A DNA stretch of 64,000 bases from Microbulbifer celer (GTDB lineage Bacteria; Pseudomonadota; Gammaproteobacteria; Pseudomonadales; Cellvibrionaceae), in NCBI RefSeq assembly GCF_020991125.1, contig NZ_CP087715.1:4131501-4195500 (forward strand), written 5' to 3'. Shown piece after piece: positions 17,867-26,651 of this stretch (position 1 is the stretch's first letter; the number at the start of each line of letters is the position of its first letter). Made by a program: the position numbers and the translations under genes. The notes under the pieces are model-generated. The model was not told the DNA's origin and did not search any database. It saw nothing but the letters and a program-made list of their open reading frames with translations.

Positions 17867-19273
17867 TTGCTTATTATCCCGATTCAGAACAAACCCGATT
17901 GGCGCCGCCCGCCGCTGGTGTGCTTTGCCCTGATCGCAATCAATCTGGCAGTTTTTCTGTTTTATCAGAGTGGTGACGAGGCCCGCTGGCAGCAGGCGGA
18001 AGCGTTCTACTTCGACAATGATCTGCAGGCCCTGGAAGAGCCCAGGCTGTTCGAGTTTATCGATGACCAGCGCCCGGAGTTGCGTACCCAGTCTTTTGGT
18101 GCGGGGGAGGAATTCATTTACGAACAGTTGCTGTGGAACCGGGAGTTTCACCAGTGGCTGATCTCGCACCCGGACGTCAAAGGCGATAGCGAGTGGCTGC
18201 GCCTGCGCCATGAGTTCGCAGGGCTGCGCGACAGCCTGTCCAGTTTTGCCTATGGCCTGATTCCCTCTGATCCTTCCGTGGCCGGCTATATCGGTCATAT
18301 GTTCCTGCACGGTGGTTGGGACCATCTGCTGGGGAATATGGTGTTTCTGCTGCTGTTTGGCCTGTCGGTAGAACTGGCACTGGGGGCGGCCTGGTTTATC
18401 GGCCTGTATCTTTTGGGCGGGCTGGCCGCGGGCTCCCTGCATATTCTGGTGGAAGCCGGCAGCCAGATGCCGGTAATCGGCGCCTCCGGCGCGGTCTCCG
18501 CGGTGATGGGCATGTTCGTGGCAGTCTATGGCATCCGCCGCCTGCGTTTCTTTTACACCCTCGGTTTTGCATTTGGTGAATTCAGTGCACCGGCGCTGGT
18601 GGTATTGCCACTATGGCTGGGTAAGGAAGTCTTTGGCTACTTCTTCGGCAGCGACAATGTTGCCTACTGGGCGCATTTCGGCGGTCTGGTGATGGGGTTT
18701 GCGGCCACCATGATCCTGATCCGCTTACGTCCGGCACGGGAGCTGCACGTGGAAGAGGATTTGCCGCCGACACCGGAGCAGCTGGCGCTGGCCCGTATCG
18801 AGTCGCTGCAGAACCACGGCAAGCTGGTGGAGGCCCGCGAGGCGGCCGCGTCTGCGGTAGCTCAGCAGCCGGACTCCCTGCCCCTGGTGCGGAAACAGAT
18901 CGAGCTGACCGCCCTGGCGCCGGATAGCGAGGCGCACCATCGCGCCTGGTTGGCGCTGTTTGCCATGGCCCGGGATACACAGCAGGCGTTTGCGCCGATC
19001 GCCTCTGGCGTGCGCGAATATATGGGCGCTGGGGTTACGGAACGCGCGCTGACGGCAAAAAGCTGTCTACTGTTGGCCCAGCGTGCGGGCAGCGAAAAAG
19101 ACTGGCCGCTGGTGGAAGAGATGCTGGTGCGCCTGCATCGCAAGCAGCAGCGTCACCCGTTGATGCAGCGCCTGGCGAGTCAGCTGGTGGGGCATTATCG
19201 TCGCCTGGGGGATGAGGAGCGCGCGCGTCGGGCGCAGCAGATTCTGGGGGCACTTAAGCCTGAGGTGGTGTGA
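17867..19273 (+). CDS. Rhomboid intramembrane serine protease
   Basis: Membrane protease cutting substrates within the bilayer. The catalytic dyad is visible: Ser207 in VIGASGAVSAV and His270 in YWAHFGGLVMG. The HGGWDHLLGNM motif in the first membrane loop is also typical. I choose the TTG at 17867, since MLIIPIQNKPDWRRPP matches the usual N-terminus of this subfamily. The protein has a long insert of about 120 residues between helix 1 and the rhomboid core, and a C-terminal helical, TPR-like region (about residues 300-468), giving 468 residues in total. Confidence 0.85.
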   Translation: MLIIPIQNKPDWRRPPLVCFALIAINLAVFLFYQSGDEARWQQAEAFYFDNDLQALEEPRLFEFIDDQRPELRTQSFGAGEEFIYEQLLWNREFHQWLISHPDVKGDSEWLRLRHEFAGLRDSLSSFAYGLIPSDPSVAGYIGHMFLHGGWDHLLGNMVFLLLFGLSVELALGAAWFIGLYLLGGLAAGSLHILVEAGSQMPVIGASGAVSAVMGMFVAVYGIRRLRFFYTLGFAFGEFSAPALVVLPLWLGKEVFGYFFGSDNVAYWAHFGGLVMGFAATMILIRLRPARELHVEEDLPPTPEQLALARIESLQNHGKLVEAREAAASAVAQQPDSLPLVRKQIELTALAPDSEAHHRAWLALFAMARDTQQAFAPIASGVREYMGAGVTERALTAKSCLLLAQRAGSEKDWPLVEEMLVRLHRKQQRHPLMQRLASQLVGHYRRLGDEERARRAQQILGALKPEVV

Positions 19274-19314
19274 GCTTTGTTGGTGATTTGAATTGCCAAA
19301 ATACTACGGGCGAA

Positions 19315-19428
19315 GGCGCCGGAATCGGGTACAACCTTGCGAGACCTTCAAAAACAGGGATGTTTTTGCAGAGCCCCCAAGGATGGGTTCACGGCGTGTC
19401 TCGCAAGGTTGTACCCGATTTCGGCACC
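19315..19428. repeat. Intergenic palindromic element E (forward orientation)
   Basis: Outer arms at 19315-19344 and 19399-19428 pair at 28 of 30 positions and end inward in GCGAGA/TCTCGC. Hairpin 1 is CAAAAA-CAGGGATG-TTTTTG (19349-19368); hairpin 2 is CC-CAAGGATG-GG (19376-19387), extended to GAGCCC/GGGTTC. The interior and tail (TTCACGGCGTG) match element F, while the outer arms differ. It lies between two convergent genes. Confidence 0.85.
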
Positions 19429-19453
19429 GCCACTAAGGTAAATTAGTATCCTT

Positions 19454-20887
19454 CTAAGCCGGCTGCGCCGCACCGGCCTCCGCAGAAAGAATCGACTCCA
19501 GCTGCTGCACTTCCTGTAAAACCCTGCTGTTGGGAAATTTCTTGCGCACAAATGCCAGCAGCTTGCGGCAGTTGTCGGTACGGTTGAATCCATCCAGGTA
19601 AATTTTTGCCAGCAACAGATAGGCCGCATCCAATTTGGGATATTGCGGGTCTTCCTTGTGCAGGTTGTTGATCAGCGCCAGCGCCGGTCTGAACTGGCGC
19701 TGGCGATAGAGCGCTTCCGCCAGCTGGTGGCGCAGTGGGGATTTGTCGATCGCCGGGGCGCCCTGGCTGTTGAGGGTGGCTACGTAGAGTTCTGCGGCCT
19801 TGTGAGGCTGGTTCAGTTTCACAAACCGCTCCAGCAGGTGTGGCCCCAATTCCCGCAGGGCTTTCTGGTCTTCAATGGCCAGTAACAACCGGTAGTAGCG
19901 TTCGTTCAGTGCCAGGTCGTCGGGCTGCTGGCGCAGGGCGGTGACCAGTGCCTTGCGGGCTTCCTCGCCGCGGCTTTCCCGCAGCAGAATACTGGCATCC
20001 GCCAGCGCCTTGAGGCGATCGAACTCGCGCTCCTCCAGGAATTCATCGTCGTCCACCATGGAGGCAACGCCGAGGCGCTGCTGCTTGGTGAGGCAGATGT
20101 AACCCATCATGGCGCTGGTGACGATGGAAAAGTAGCTGGTGGTGAAAGCCAGCAGGGGCAGCAGCATCCAGTCGGGTACCTTGCCCATTACCACCGGCAT
20201 CAGGTAGGTGGGGGCGGCAGAAACGGCGCTGGTGGAGAGCCACAGCAGCCAGTAGGGCCAGCCGATAATGAGGGTGAATTGCAGCAGTTTGAGCGGGTTC
20301 ACCGCTGCGCGCAGACTGTGTTCCAGGGCGAGCACAATCATTGCCGCCGGCGTAAGCAGCGACAGGGCAATGGCGTAGGCCTGTACCGTGCCCTGTCCCA
20401 GCCGCGCAAGCAGCATACCGGCGGCACCGGCCACCAGTATCATGCCGATCACCCGCGCAAAGGTGGCGGCACTGCGCCCATCCTGGGCGTCGCCGAAGGT
20501 GGGGGCTTCCAGTTGGCCGGCGGCGAGCCTTTCGATCACCAGCAGGTTGTAGCGGATCACCATCGCCAGCAGCGCCACCAGCACAAAAATGGAGAAGATG
20601 CCGAGGCCGGTCATGGCAATCGCGGCCACCGCGGAGATAATCGACACCGTGAGCGGGCCGGGGCGGATGCCGTAGCGGAAATAGAACGGGGCCATCTGCC
20701 AGAAGGGTTTGGCTTTGTTGCTGGCACCCACATTGGCCAGAGCGCGGTTGCACAATATGCACTTGGGGGTGGATTTGGGATAGTTATCCACAGAACCGGG
20801 AACGCATTCGCCGCAGTAGTGGCGCTGGCAGGGTTGGCAATGCCAGACAGCGTCGGCACCGGAATGGTAGCGGCAGGATTCGCCCAT
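19454..20887 (-). CDS. Zinc-ribbon multi-pass membrane protein with TPR-like tail
   Basis: A 477-residue protein of unknown function. The N-terminus is a small zinc-binding module with paired cysteines and histidines (CRYH, CQPCQRHYCGEC, CILC; residues 4-50). About six hydrophobic segments follow (residues 70-290), then a helical TPR-like C-terminal region (about 300-470) reminiscent of the tail of the neighbouring rhomboid protease. The start at 20887 (MGESCRYHS) is chosen because the zinc module begins there and GGAAG lies upstream. It converges with the rhomboid gene; element E separates them. Confidence 0.7.
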   Translation of the reverse strand: MGESCRYHSGADAVWHCQPCQRHYCGECVPGSVDNYPKSTPKCILCNRALANVGASNKAKPFWQMAPFYFRYGIRPGPLTVSIISAVAAIAMTGLGIFSIFVLVALLAMVIRYNLLVIERLAAGQLEAPTFGDAQDGRSAATFARVIGMILVAGAAGMLLARLGQGTVQAYAIALSLLTPAAMIVLALEHSLRAAVNPLKLLQFTLIIGWPYWLLWLSTSAVSAAPTYLMPVVMGKVPDWMLLPLLAFTTSYFSIVTSAMMGYICLTKQQRLGVASMVDDDEFLEEREFDRLKALADASILLRESRGEEARKALVTALRQQPDDLALNERYYRLLLAIEDQKALRELGPHLLERFVKLNQPHKAAELYVATLNSQGAPAIDKSPLRHQLAEALYRQRQFRPALALINNLHKEDPQYPKLDAAYLLLAKIYLDGFNRTDNCRKLLAFVRKKFPNSRVLQEVQQLESILSAEAGAAQPA

Positions 20888-21103
20888 GATGTACTTCCGT
20901 GTTATCAATTATTGAACCATGCGGAGGGTTGTGTCCCCGGTCACATGATATTGCTCCATATCCCAGTTTATCGGCAGCGCCCCCGCTGGCGCAATCCGCC
21001 ACTTGTTCGCTGCTAAACTGACCCAATATCCTATTTCGGGCACTCACTGGTACGAGTGCCATTCAATACTCGAACAACAGATGTTTTATAAAAGGTGTAC
21101 AGA

Positions 21104-22393
21104 ATGACAACAGCGATGCAGGTACGGCTGGAAACTACCCCGGCGGCGGCGCAGTGGGGCAAGAACGCACTGCTGAGCTTTGGTGACAGTGAGGCACGTA
21201 TCCATGCAACCGATGCCACCGGCGGTACTCTGACCGCAGTGCAGCGGGGCGCTCGCCGTTTGGACGGTATGGGCGTGACCGACGTGCTACTGGCGGGAAA
21301 CGGCTGGGACCTGGAAAGTCGCTGGGCGTTCTGGGCCGGTTACTACAATCCCAACCGCAAGAGCACCCTCGAGTGGGGCGATGCGGATGAAGCGCAACTG
21401 AAGGAGCTGGAAGCGCGCCGTGCCGCCAGCCTGTGGGTGCGTGAGATCACCAATGGTACGCCGGAGAATATCTACCCGCGCGCACTGGCGGAGAGCGCCG
21501 CGGACATGCTGCAGAAGCTGGCGCCGGATGCGGTGAGCTACCGCATTGTCAGTGGCGATGCGCTGCTGGAAGAAGGGTTTGCCGGTATCCACAATGTAGG
21601 CCGTGGCAGTGTGCGTGGTGGGGCTATGTTGCAACTGGACTATAACCCGACGGGCAACGCGGACGCACCGGTCGATCTCTGCCTGGTGGGCAAGGGTATC
21701 ACCTTTGATTCCGGCGGCTACAGCATCAAGCCTTCTGGCGGCATGGCGCACATGAAGTCTGACATGGGCGGAGCGGCGATGGTAAGTGGTGGCCTGGCAC
21801 TGGCGATCGCGCGCGGTCTGAACAAACGGGTAAAACTGTATCTCTGCTGTGCGGAAAACCTGATTTCTGGTCATGCGTTCAAGCTAGGTGACATCATTCG
21901 CTATAAAAACGGGGTGACGGCGGAGATCCTGAATACCGATGCGGAGGGCCGCCTGGTATTGGCGGATGGTCTGATTGCGGCCTCCGAAGAAGACCCCCGT
22001 TATATTCTCGATGCGGCGACGCTGACGGGCGCGGCGAAGATTGCAGTGGGGCGCGATTTCAACTCGGTAATGAGTTTTGAGGATGAGACGGCGCAGAAGG
22101 TACTGCAGGCGGCAGTTTCGGAAAATGAAAAGGCCTGGCGCCTGCCGCTGGAGAAGTTCCATCTGGAGCAGATTCCGTCGGGGTTTGCGGAGATTGCCAA
22201 TGTGGGGGTGGACGGCAGTCCGGGCGCGTCTACGGCGGCGGCATTCCTGGCGAAGTTTGTGCGTGATGAGGGGCGCGGCTGGGTGCATATGGATCTGTCC
22301 GGATCCTATAACCCGTCTGCCAATGACCAGTGGGCGCAGGGCGCCAAGGGACATGGTTTCCGCACCATTGCTCGGTTCTTGCTGGATAATTGA
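21104..22393 (+). CDS. pepB: Peptidase B, M17 leucyl aminopeptidase family
   Basis: Cytoplasmic two-metal aminopeptidase removing N-terminal residues from peptides. The 429 residues follow enterobacterial PepB over the full length. KGITFDSGGYSIKP (residues 197-210) and the family signature NTDAEGRLVLADGL (from about residue 276) hold the metal ligands; the glycine-rich GRGSVRGG and the FHLEQIPSGFAEIANVG segment are also typical. Start at the ATG at 21104 (MTTAMQVRLET). It stands alone, with element C 34 bases downstream. Confidence 0.93.
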   Translation: MTTAMQVRLETTPAAAQWGKNALLSFGDSEARIHATDATGGTLTAVQRGARRLDGMGVTDVLLAGNGWDLESRWAFWAGYYNPNRKSTLEWGDADEAQLKELEARRAASLWVREITNGTPENIYPRALAESAADMLQKLAPDAVSYRIVSGDALLEEGFAGIHNVGRGSVRGGAMLQLDYNPTGNADAPVDLCLVGKGITFDSGGYSIKPSGGMAHMKSDMGGAAMVSGGLALAIARGLNKRVKLYLCCAENLISGHAFKLGDIIRYKNGVTAEILNTDAEGRLVLADGLIAASEEDPRYILDAATLTGAAKIAVGRDFNSVMSFEDETAQKVLQAAVSENEKAWRLPLEKFHLEQIPSGFAEIANVGVDGSPGASTAAAFLAKFVRDEGRGWVHMDLSGSYNPSANDQWAQGAKGHGFRTIARFLLDN

Positions 22394-22426
22394 GCTTAGT
22401 GGTAGCTACTCCGGTAATTGGGTAGC

Positions 22427-22581
22427 GGCAGAGCACCGAGTGCGGGTTTTCAGGACCGGGCTAGGCGCCCCCCCTGTGAATACATGCATGTCAGCTGCGT
22501 CGTAAAGTATCCGGCCGCTTCAACGCGGCGCCTTCGGCCCTGTTTGCGACGCAGCTGAAAACCCGCACCCGGTACTCTGCC
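22427..22581. repeat. Intergenic palindromic element C (variant, reverse orientation)
   Basis: Outer arms at 22427-22454 and 22554-22581 pair at about 26 of 28 positions and share the inner end TTTTCAG/CTGAAAA with elements A and B. The interior is longer (about 100 bases) and different. It begins with CTAGGCGCCCCCC (as in reversed element D), carries ACATGCATGT, and adds a second nested stem, CAGCTGCGTCG/CGACGCAGCTG. It looks like a hybrid or an insertion-bearing copy. Confidence 0.75.
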
Positions 22582-22626
22582 TTCGATTCAGATTTTATGT
22601 CTTTTAAAGCCGCGAGGAATAGATGC

Positions 22627-22824
22627 ATGGAAGAGTATCAGGTGATGATCCAATCACGAGAGTGGCTTGTCGGCTGGGGTACGCTGTCTCTGATTAATGC
22701 CGGCCTGGCACAGGGTAAAAACCGCAGTGGCCTGTTGTGGTGGATTCTGAGTTTGATTTTCGGTCCGCTGGCAACGCTGGTGATTGTGCTGCTCAGCAAA
22801 GTGCCGGATCGCTCGCTGCGTTGA
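22627..22824 (+). CDS. Small membrane protein, unknown function
   Basis: A 65-residue protein with one clear hydrophobic segment (residues 39-58, LLWWILSLIFGPLATLVIVLL) preceded by GLAQGKNRSG. This glycine-rich GKNRSGLLWW / GPLATL pattern recurs in small proteobacterial membrane proteins of unknown role. The start at 22627 is favoured by GAGGA upstream; an earlier ATG at 22597 adds ten unlikely residues. Followed by a strong terminator. Confidence 0.55.
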   Translation: MEEYQVMIQSREWLVGWGTLSLINAGLAQGKNRSGLLWWILSLIFGPLATLVIVLLSKVPDRSLR

Positions 22825-22870
22825 CACATCCGTTTACGGCTTAATTTTTTCTCCAGTTCTCCCTTCTCAC

Positions 22871-22896
22871 AAAAAGCCCGCGAGAGTGGGCTTTTT
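22871..22896 (+). terminator. Rho-independent terminator
   Basis: AAAAAGCCC-GCGAGAGT-GGGCTTTTT ends the small membrane protein transcript. The stem is followed by five T on the plus strand, and five A precede it, so it can work in both directions. Confidence 0.85.
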
Positions 22897-22926
22897 GTAC
22901 CTCAAACTTTGGCTGCCATCAATTCC

Positions 22927-23062
22927 AGAACCGGTTTCGGAACTGGTTCTCATTTCGTTGGGTAAGATATTTTTTTATGTCGCGATAATGCACAACCATG
23001 TGCAGTTGTGGTTTGATTCTTGATTGGAAAAAAATACATAAGAAAAGGGCGTACTTGGTACG
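22927..23062. promoter_or_regulatory. Two palindromes upstream of hypX
   Basis: AGAACCGGTT-TCGG-AACTGGTTCT (22927-22950, one mismatch) and CGTAC-TTG-GTACG (23050-23062, perfect) lie in the AT-rich region before the hypX gene. The second is 43 bases before the start and could be an operator overlapping the promoter. No regulator can be assigned. Confidence 0.35.
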
Positions 23063-23104
23063 TTCGTTCTATTTAAGCCCTGGTCTTGGGTCATGGAGGA
23101 AAAT

Positions 23105-24817
23105 ATGCGCATTTTGCTGTTGTGCAGCGCTTTTAATGGGTTGAGTCAGCGCGTGCATCGTGAGCTGGTGCTGGATGGGTGCGAGATCGTGGTGCAGCTG
23201 GCCACCAGCGATGAGGAAATGGAGCGCGCGGTTCAGCAGTTCCAGCCAGATCTGGTGATCTGCCCTTTCCTGAAACACAAAATTCCCGATGCTATCTGGC
23301 AGAGTCTACCGTGTCTGGTTGTACACCCGGGGATTGAGGGCGATCGCGGTCCGTCTTCCCTGGATTGGGCGATCAGTGACGATAAAGAGACATGGGGCGT
23401 TACGTTGTTGCAGGCGAACGATACGATGGACGCCGGGGATATCTGGGGCACGATGAACTTCCCGATGCGGGCGGGGGCGAACAAGTCCAGCCTCTATCGC
23501 CGTGAAGTCACGCGCTGCGCGGTCAGTCTGGTGAAACAGGCAGTTCGGAATTTTACCGATCAAAACTTTTTGCCACGGCCGCTGATCGAGTCGCAAGCGC
23601 CCGGGTGTCTGCTGCCGACCATGACCCAAAACGACCGGGCTATCGATTGGCAGCGGGACTCGACTGCTGAAGTGCTGAAAAAACTGCGCGCCGCAGACAG
23701 CCTGCCCGGAATCCGCGAGACCATCGGCGATAGGGTAGTGAACCTGTTTGGTGGACGAGAGGCGGAAGGGCTGCGCGGCGAACCGGGGAATTTTATTGTC
23801 TCCGCCGGCGGCCACCTTTGCCGTGCTACGGTAGATGGCGCGGTCTGGATCTCCCACGCAAAAGAAGCGGGCAAGTTCAAGTTGTCCGCTTCCCGGGTGA
23901 TCGTGCCGCTACTGGATTATCCGGTAGACGAGCTGTCCGATGTGCCTCCGGCGTTGCAGGAGATTCGTACCGAGTACAGTGACGAGGTTGCCTACCTGTA
24001 TTTTTCTTTCCATGGCGGTGCCATGAGCACGCAGCAGTGTCAGGATTTGCTGGCGCAGTATCGTGAGCTGGCTGCCTCGGATGTCAAAGTCATTGTATTG
24101 ATGGGCGGCGATGAATTCTGGAGTAACGGCATTCATCTCAATACCATTGAAGCAGCGGAAGATCCTGCACAGGAATCCTGGGAAAACATCAATGCGATTG
24201 ATGACTTCGTGCTCGAGGTTATCAATACCCGGGACAAGCTGACCGTTGCTGCACTTGGCGCCAACGCGGGGGCCGGTGGGGCCATGATGGCGCTTGCCTG
24301 CGACCGCGTGGTGGTACGGGAGGGCGTGGTCATCAACCCGCACTATCAGACCATGGGGCTGTATGGCTCGGAATACTGGACTTACCTGTTGCCCCGTCGG
24401 GTTGGAGCGCAGCGAGCAAAACGCTATACCGAAGACTGCCTTCCGGTACTGGCTTCGGAAGCGCTGCGGGACGGTTATGCCGACAACCTTTTTAAAGGCG
24501 ACCTGACGGCATTTCACCGGCAATTATCCGACTACTGTCAGAGGTTGGTAAATGTTGCGGAGTTTGGTCACAGCCTGTCGCAAAAGATACAGCGCCGTGA
24601 AGCGGACGAGCAGGAAAAACCGCTGCAGCAATATCGGGATGAGGAATTACAGATTATGCGCGGGATATTCTTTGACCCGGGCGCGGAGTACCATCGGGCG
24701 AGAAAGGCGTTTGTTTACAAGCAATGCGCAAAATCTACGCCCGAGTACCTGCGACGTTCTTCAATGACTGTGTCAAACACCGAGCCCGTCACGGAAGAAG
24801 TGTTGGAACCGGCTTAA
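23105..24817 (+). CDS. hypX: HypX/HoxX-like formyltransferase-crotonase protein
   Basis: In aerobic bacteria HypX uses formyl-tetrahydrofolate to make the CO ligand for [NiFe]-hydrogenase. The 570 residues show the two-part layout: a formyltransferase domain (about 1-160, with LVVHPGIEGDRGPSSLDWA from residue 71 and DAGDIW at 109-114), its C-terminal subdomain (about 180-280), and an enoyl-CoA hydratase (crotonase) domain (about 290-520, with GANAGAGGAMMALACD). The start at 23105 follows GGAGGAA by a good distance. No hydrogenase or other hyp gene lies in the window, so this copy is an orphan here. Confidence 0.85.
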   Translation: MRILLLCSAFNGLSQRVHRELVLDGCEIVVQLATSDEEMERAVQQFQPDLVICPFLKHKIPDAIWQSLPCLVVHPGIEGDRGPSSLDWAISDDKETWGVTLLQANDTMDAGDIWGTMNFPMRAGANKSSLYRREVTRCAVSLVKQAVRNFTDQNFLPRPLIESQAPGCLLPTMTQNDRAIDWQRDSTAEVLKKLRAADSLPGIRETIGDRVVNLFGGREAEGLRGEPGNFIVSAGGHLCRATVDGAVWISHAKEAGKFKLSASRVIVPLLDYPVDELSDVPPALQEIRTEYSDEVAYLYFSFHGGAMSTQQCQDLLAQYRELAASDVKVIVLMGGDEFWSNGIHLNTIEAAEDPAQESWENINAIDDFVLEVINTRDKLTVAALGANAGAGGAMMALACDRVVVREGVVINPHYQTMGLYGSEYWTYLLPRRVGAQRAKRYTEDCLPVLASEALRDGYADNLFKGDLTAFHRQLSDYCQRLVNVAEFGHSLSQKIQRREADEQEKPLQQYRDEELQIMRGIFFDPGAEYHRARKAFVYKQCAKSTPEYLRRSSMTVSNTEPVTEEVLEPA

Positions 24818-24828
24818 GGCCAGATATA

Positions 24829-24856
24829 AAAAAACCGGCGCAGAGCGCCGGTTTTT
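24829..24856. terminator. Bidirectional rho-independent terminator
   Basis: AAAAAACCGGCGC-AGA-GCGCCGGTTTTT lies between the converging ends of hypX and uxaA, with A and T tracts on both sides so it can serve both. Confidence 0.9.
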
Positions 24857-24888
24857 GCGAAGGTTTGTGTTGCCTCGGTCCTCTCGGA

Positions 24889-26412
24889 TTAGACCACTGC
24901 ACCTATATGCCACGGCGCGAATTCATTATCGCCGTAGTCCAGTTTTTCACTGGCGCTTTTTTCTCCGGAAGCAATGGAGAGAATGTGCTTGAATATCATC
25001 TCGCCGCACTCCTGCACCGTATAGCGCTTTTCCAGAATACCGCCGCAATCCACGTCCATATCCTCGCGCATACGTTCGAACAACATGGAATTACTGGCCA
25101 GTTTGATACTGGGGACCGGCTTGCCTCCGAAGGCTGAGCCGCGCCCGGTGGTAAAGCACACGACATTGGCGCCACTGGCGACCTGTCCGGTGACCGACAC
25201 CGGATCGAATCCCGGGCTGTCCATGAAAATCAGGCCCTTTTTGCGCACTTGCTCCGCGTACAGGCAGACATCCTGCAGTGCAGTAGTGCCGCCCTTGGCC
25301 TGCGCGCCGAGAGATTTTTCCGCGATGGTTGTCAGGCCGCCGGCCTTGTTGCCCGGTGACGGATTGTTGTTCAGCTCCACACCATTCATACGGGTGTAGT
25401 TTTCCCACCACTCGATACGGTCCACCAGCTTTTGCGCCACGTCCGGTGATACTGCGCGGCGAGTCAGCAGGTGTTCGGCGCCGTAAATCTCCGGCGTCTC
25501 GGAATAGATGACTGTGCCGCCGTTGCGTACCAGAATATCCGCTGCGGCGCCGAGGCCCGCGTTCGCGGTAATGCCGGAATAGGCATCACTGCCACCGCAC
25601 TGAACCGCGAGGGTCAGCTCGGACGCGGAAATGGGCTGGCGCTCACAGGCATTTGCCGCGGGCAGCATCTCGGTCAAGCGATCAATGCCGGATTCGATGG
25701 CCTTGCGTGTGCCGCCCTGTTGTTGAATGGTCATGACTTGGAAGCCGTCACCTTCCTGCAGGCCGGTTTCGCGCATCAGGCTGGTAATCTGCATGGCCTC
25801 GCAGCCGAGGCCGATCAGCAGCACGCCGGCGAAATTCGGGTGCGCAATGTAACCGTGCAGGGTACGTAGCAATGTCTGGTACCCTTCGCCAGAGGTGGAC
25901 ATGCCACAGCCGCTGTCGTGCCCCAGTGCCACTACCCCATCAATATTCGGGTAGTCGCGCAATTTGCCGCTGTCGCGGAAATGCGAAACGATCGCGCGGG
26001 AAACGGTTACCGAGCAGTTCACCGTGGATACCACCGCGAGGTAATTACGCGTACCCACTTTACCGTTGGCGCGGAGGTAGCCATCAAACGTGGCGCGCTC
26101 TTCCCGCGGCAGTAACTCGGTGGGCTGGTAATCTTTGCAGAAGTCGTGTTCGGGGCGGTGGTTGCCGGCTTCCATATTGTGTTCGTGCACATGGGTGCCC
26201 GGAGCAATATCTTCCAGGGCGAAGCCGATCACCTGACCGTACTTGACCACGGCGTCACCAGTGGCGATGGGGCGCACGCACACCTTGTGCATGGCCGGTA
26301 CGTCGGAAACCAGCGGCAACATGCTGCCGCCCCAGTTCACCAGAGAACCGGAGGGCAGGGGTGCCTTGCTGACGGCGACGTTATCGTCTGTATGTATATG
26401 AATGAGATCCAT
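24889..26412 (-). CDS. uxaA: Altronate dehydratase
   Basis: Removes water from D-altronate to give 2-keto-3-deoxy-D-gluconate, the last specific step of galacturonate use. The 507 residues cover the N-terminal SAF-like part (residues 1-95, HVHEHNMEAG) and the large UxaA core with conserved cysteine motifs (ALGHDSGCGMS, IGLGCEAMQI, QCGGSDAYSGITAN, CFTTGRGSAFG). The closely related galactarate dehydratase is a less likely alternative given the uronate genes around it. It is divergent from the GntR-type regulator, and the shared gap contains TTGGTAAG operator-like sites. Confidence 0.92.
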   Translation of the reverse strand: MDLIHIHTDDNVAVSKAPLPSGSLVNWGGSMLPLVSDVPAMHKVCVRPIATGDAVVKYGQVIGFALEDIAPGTHVHEHNMEAGNHRPEHDFCKDYQPTELLPREERATFDGYLRANGKVGTRNYLAVVSTVNCSVTVSRAIVSHFRDSGKLRDYPNIDGVVALGHDSGCGMSTSGEGYQTLLRTLHGYIAHPNFAGVLLIGLGCEAMQITSLMRETGLQEGDGFQVMTIQQQGGTRKAIESGIDRLTEMLPAANACERQPISASELTLAVQCGGSDAYSGITANAGLGAAADILVRNGGTVIYSETPEIYGAEHLLTRRAVSPDVAQKLVDRIEWWENYTRMNGVELNNNPSPGNKAGGLTTIAEKSLGAQAKGGTTALQDVCLYAEQVRKKGLIFMDSPGFDPVSVTGQVASGANVVCFTTGRGSAFGGKPVPSIKLASNSMLFERMREDMDVDCGGILEKRYTVQECGEMIFKHILSIASGEKSASEKLDYGDNEFAPWHIGAVV

Positions 26413-26482
26413 CTTGTCCTGACTCCGCCTGGAGGAACTTGCGGTCAGTTGTCGTTATGATTGGTTGCAATCTAACACTATA

Positions 26483-26528
26483 TTGGTAAGGCCGCAATTA
26501 TCGAAATGGTAGATTTTGGTAAGACTGA
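26483..26528. promoter_or_regulatory. Operator-like sites between uxaA and its regulator
   Basis: TTGGTAAGGCCGC (26483-26495) and TTGGTAAGACTGA (26516-26528) each carry one intact TTGGT half and a degraded second half of the motif TTGGTNNNACCAA found elsewhere in the pectin region. They are 33 bases apart, in the 239-base divergent promoter region, and could serve both genes. Confidence 0.5.
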
Positions 26529-26651
26529 GGTGTCAATAGTATTGTTGTGGTGGTTTAGCCCCATCTGCTAAACTGGCGTAACTTTTCAGTTATATCTCAG
26601 TAACGTCTTATATAGTGCGGTCAGGTAGATCGCTTTCAGGAGAACGGCTTG

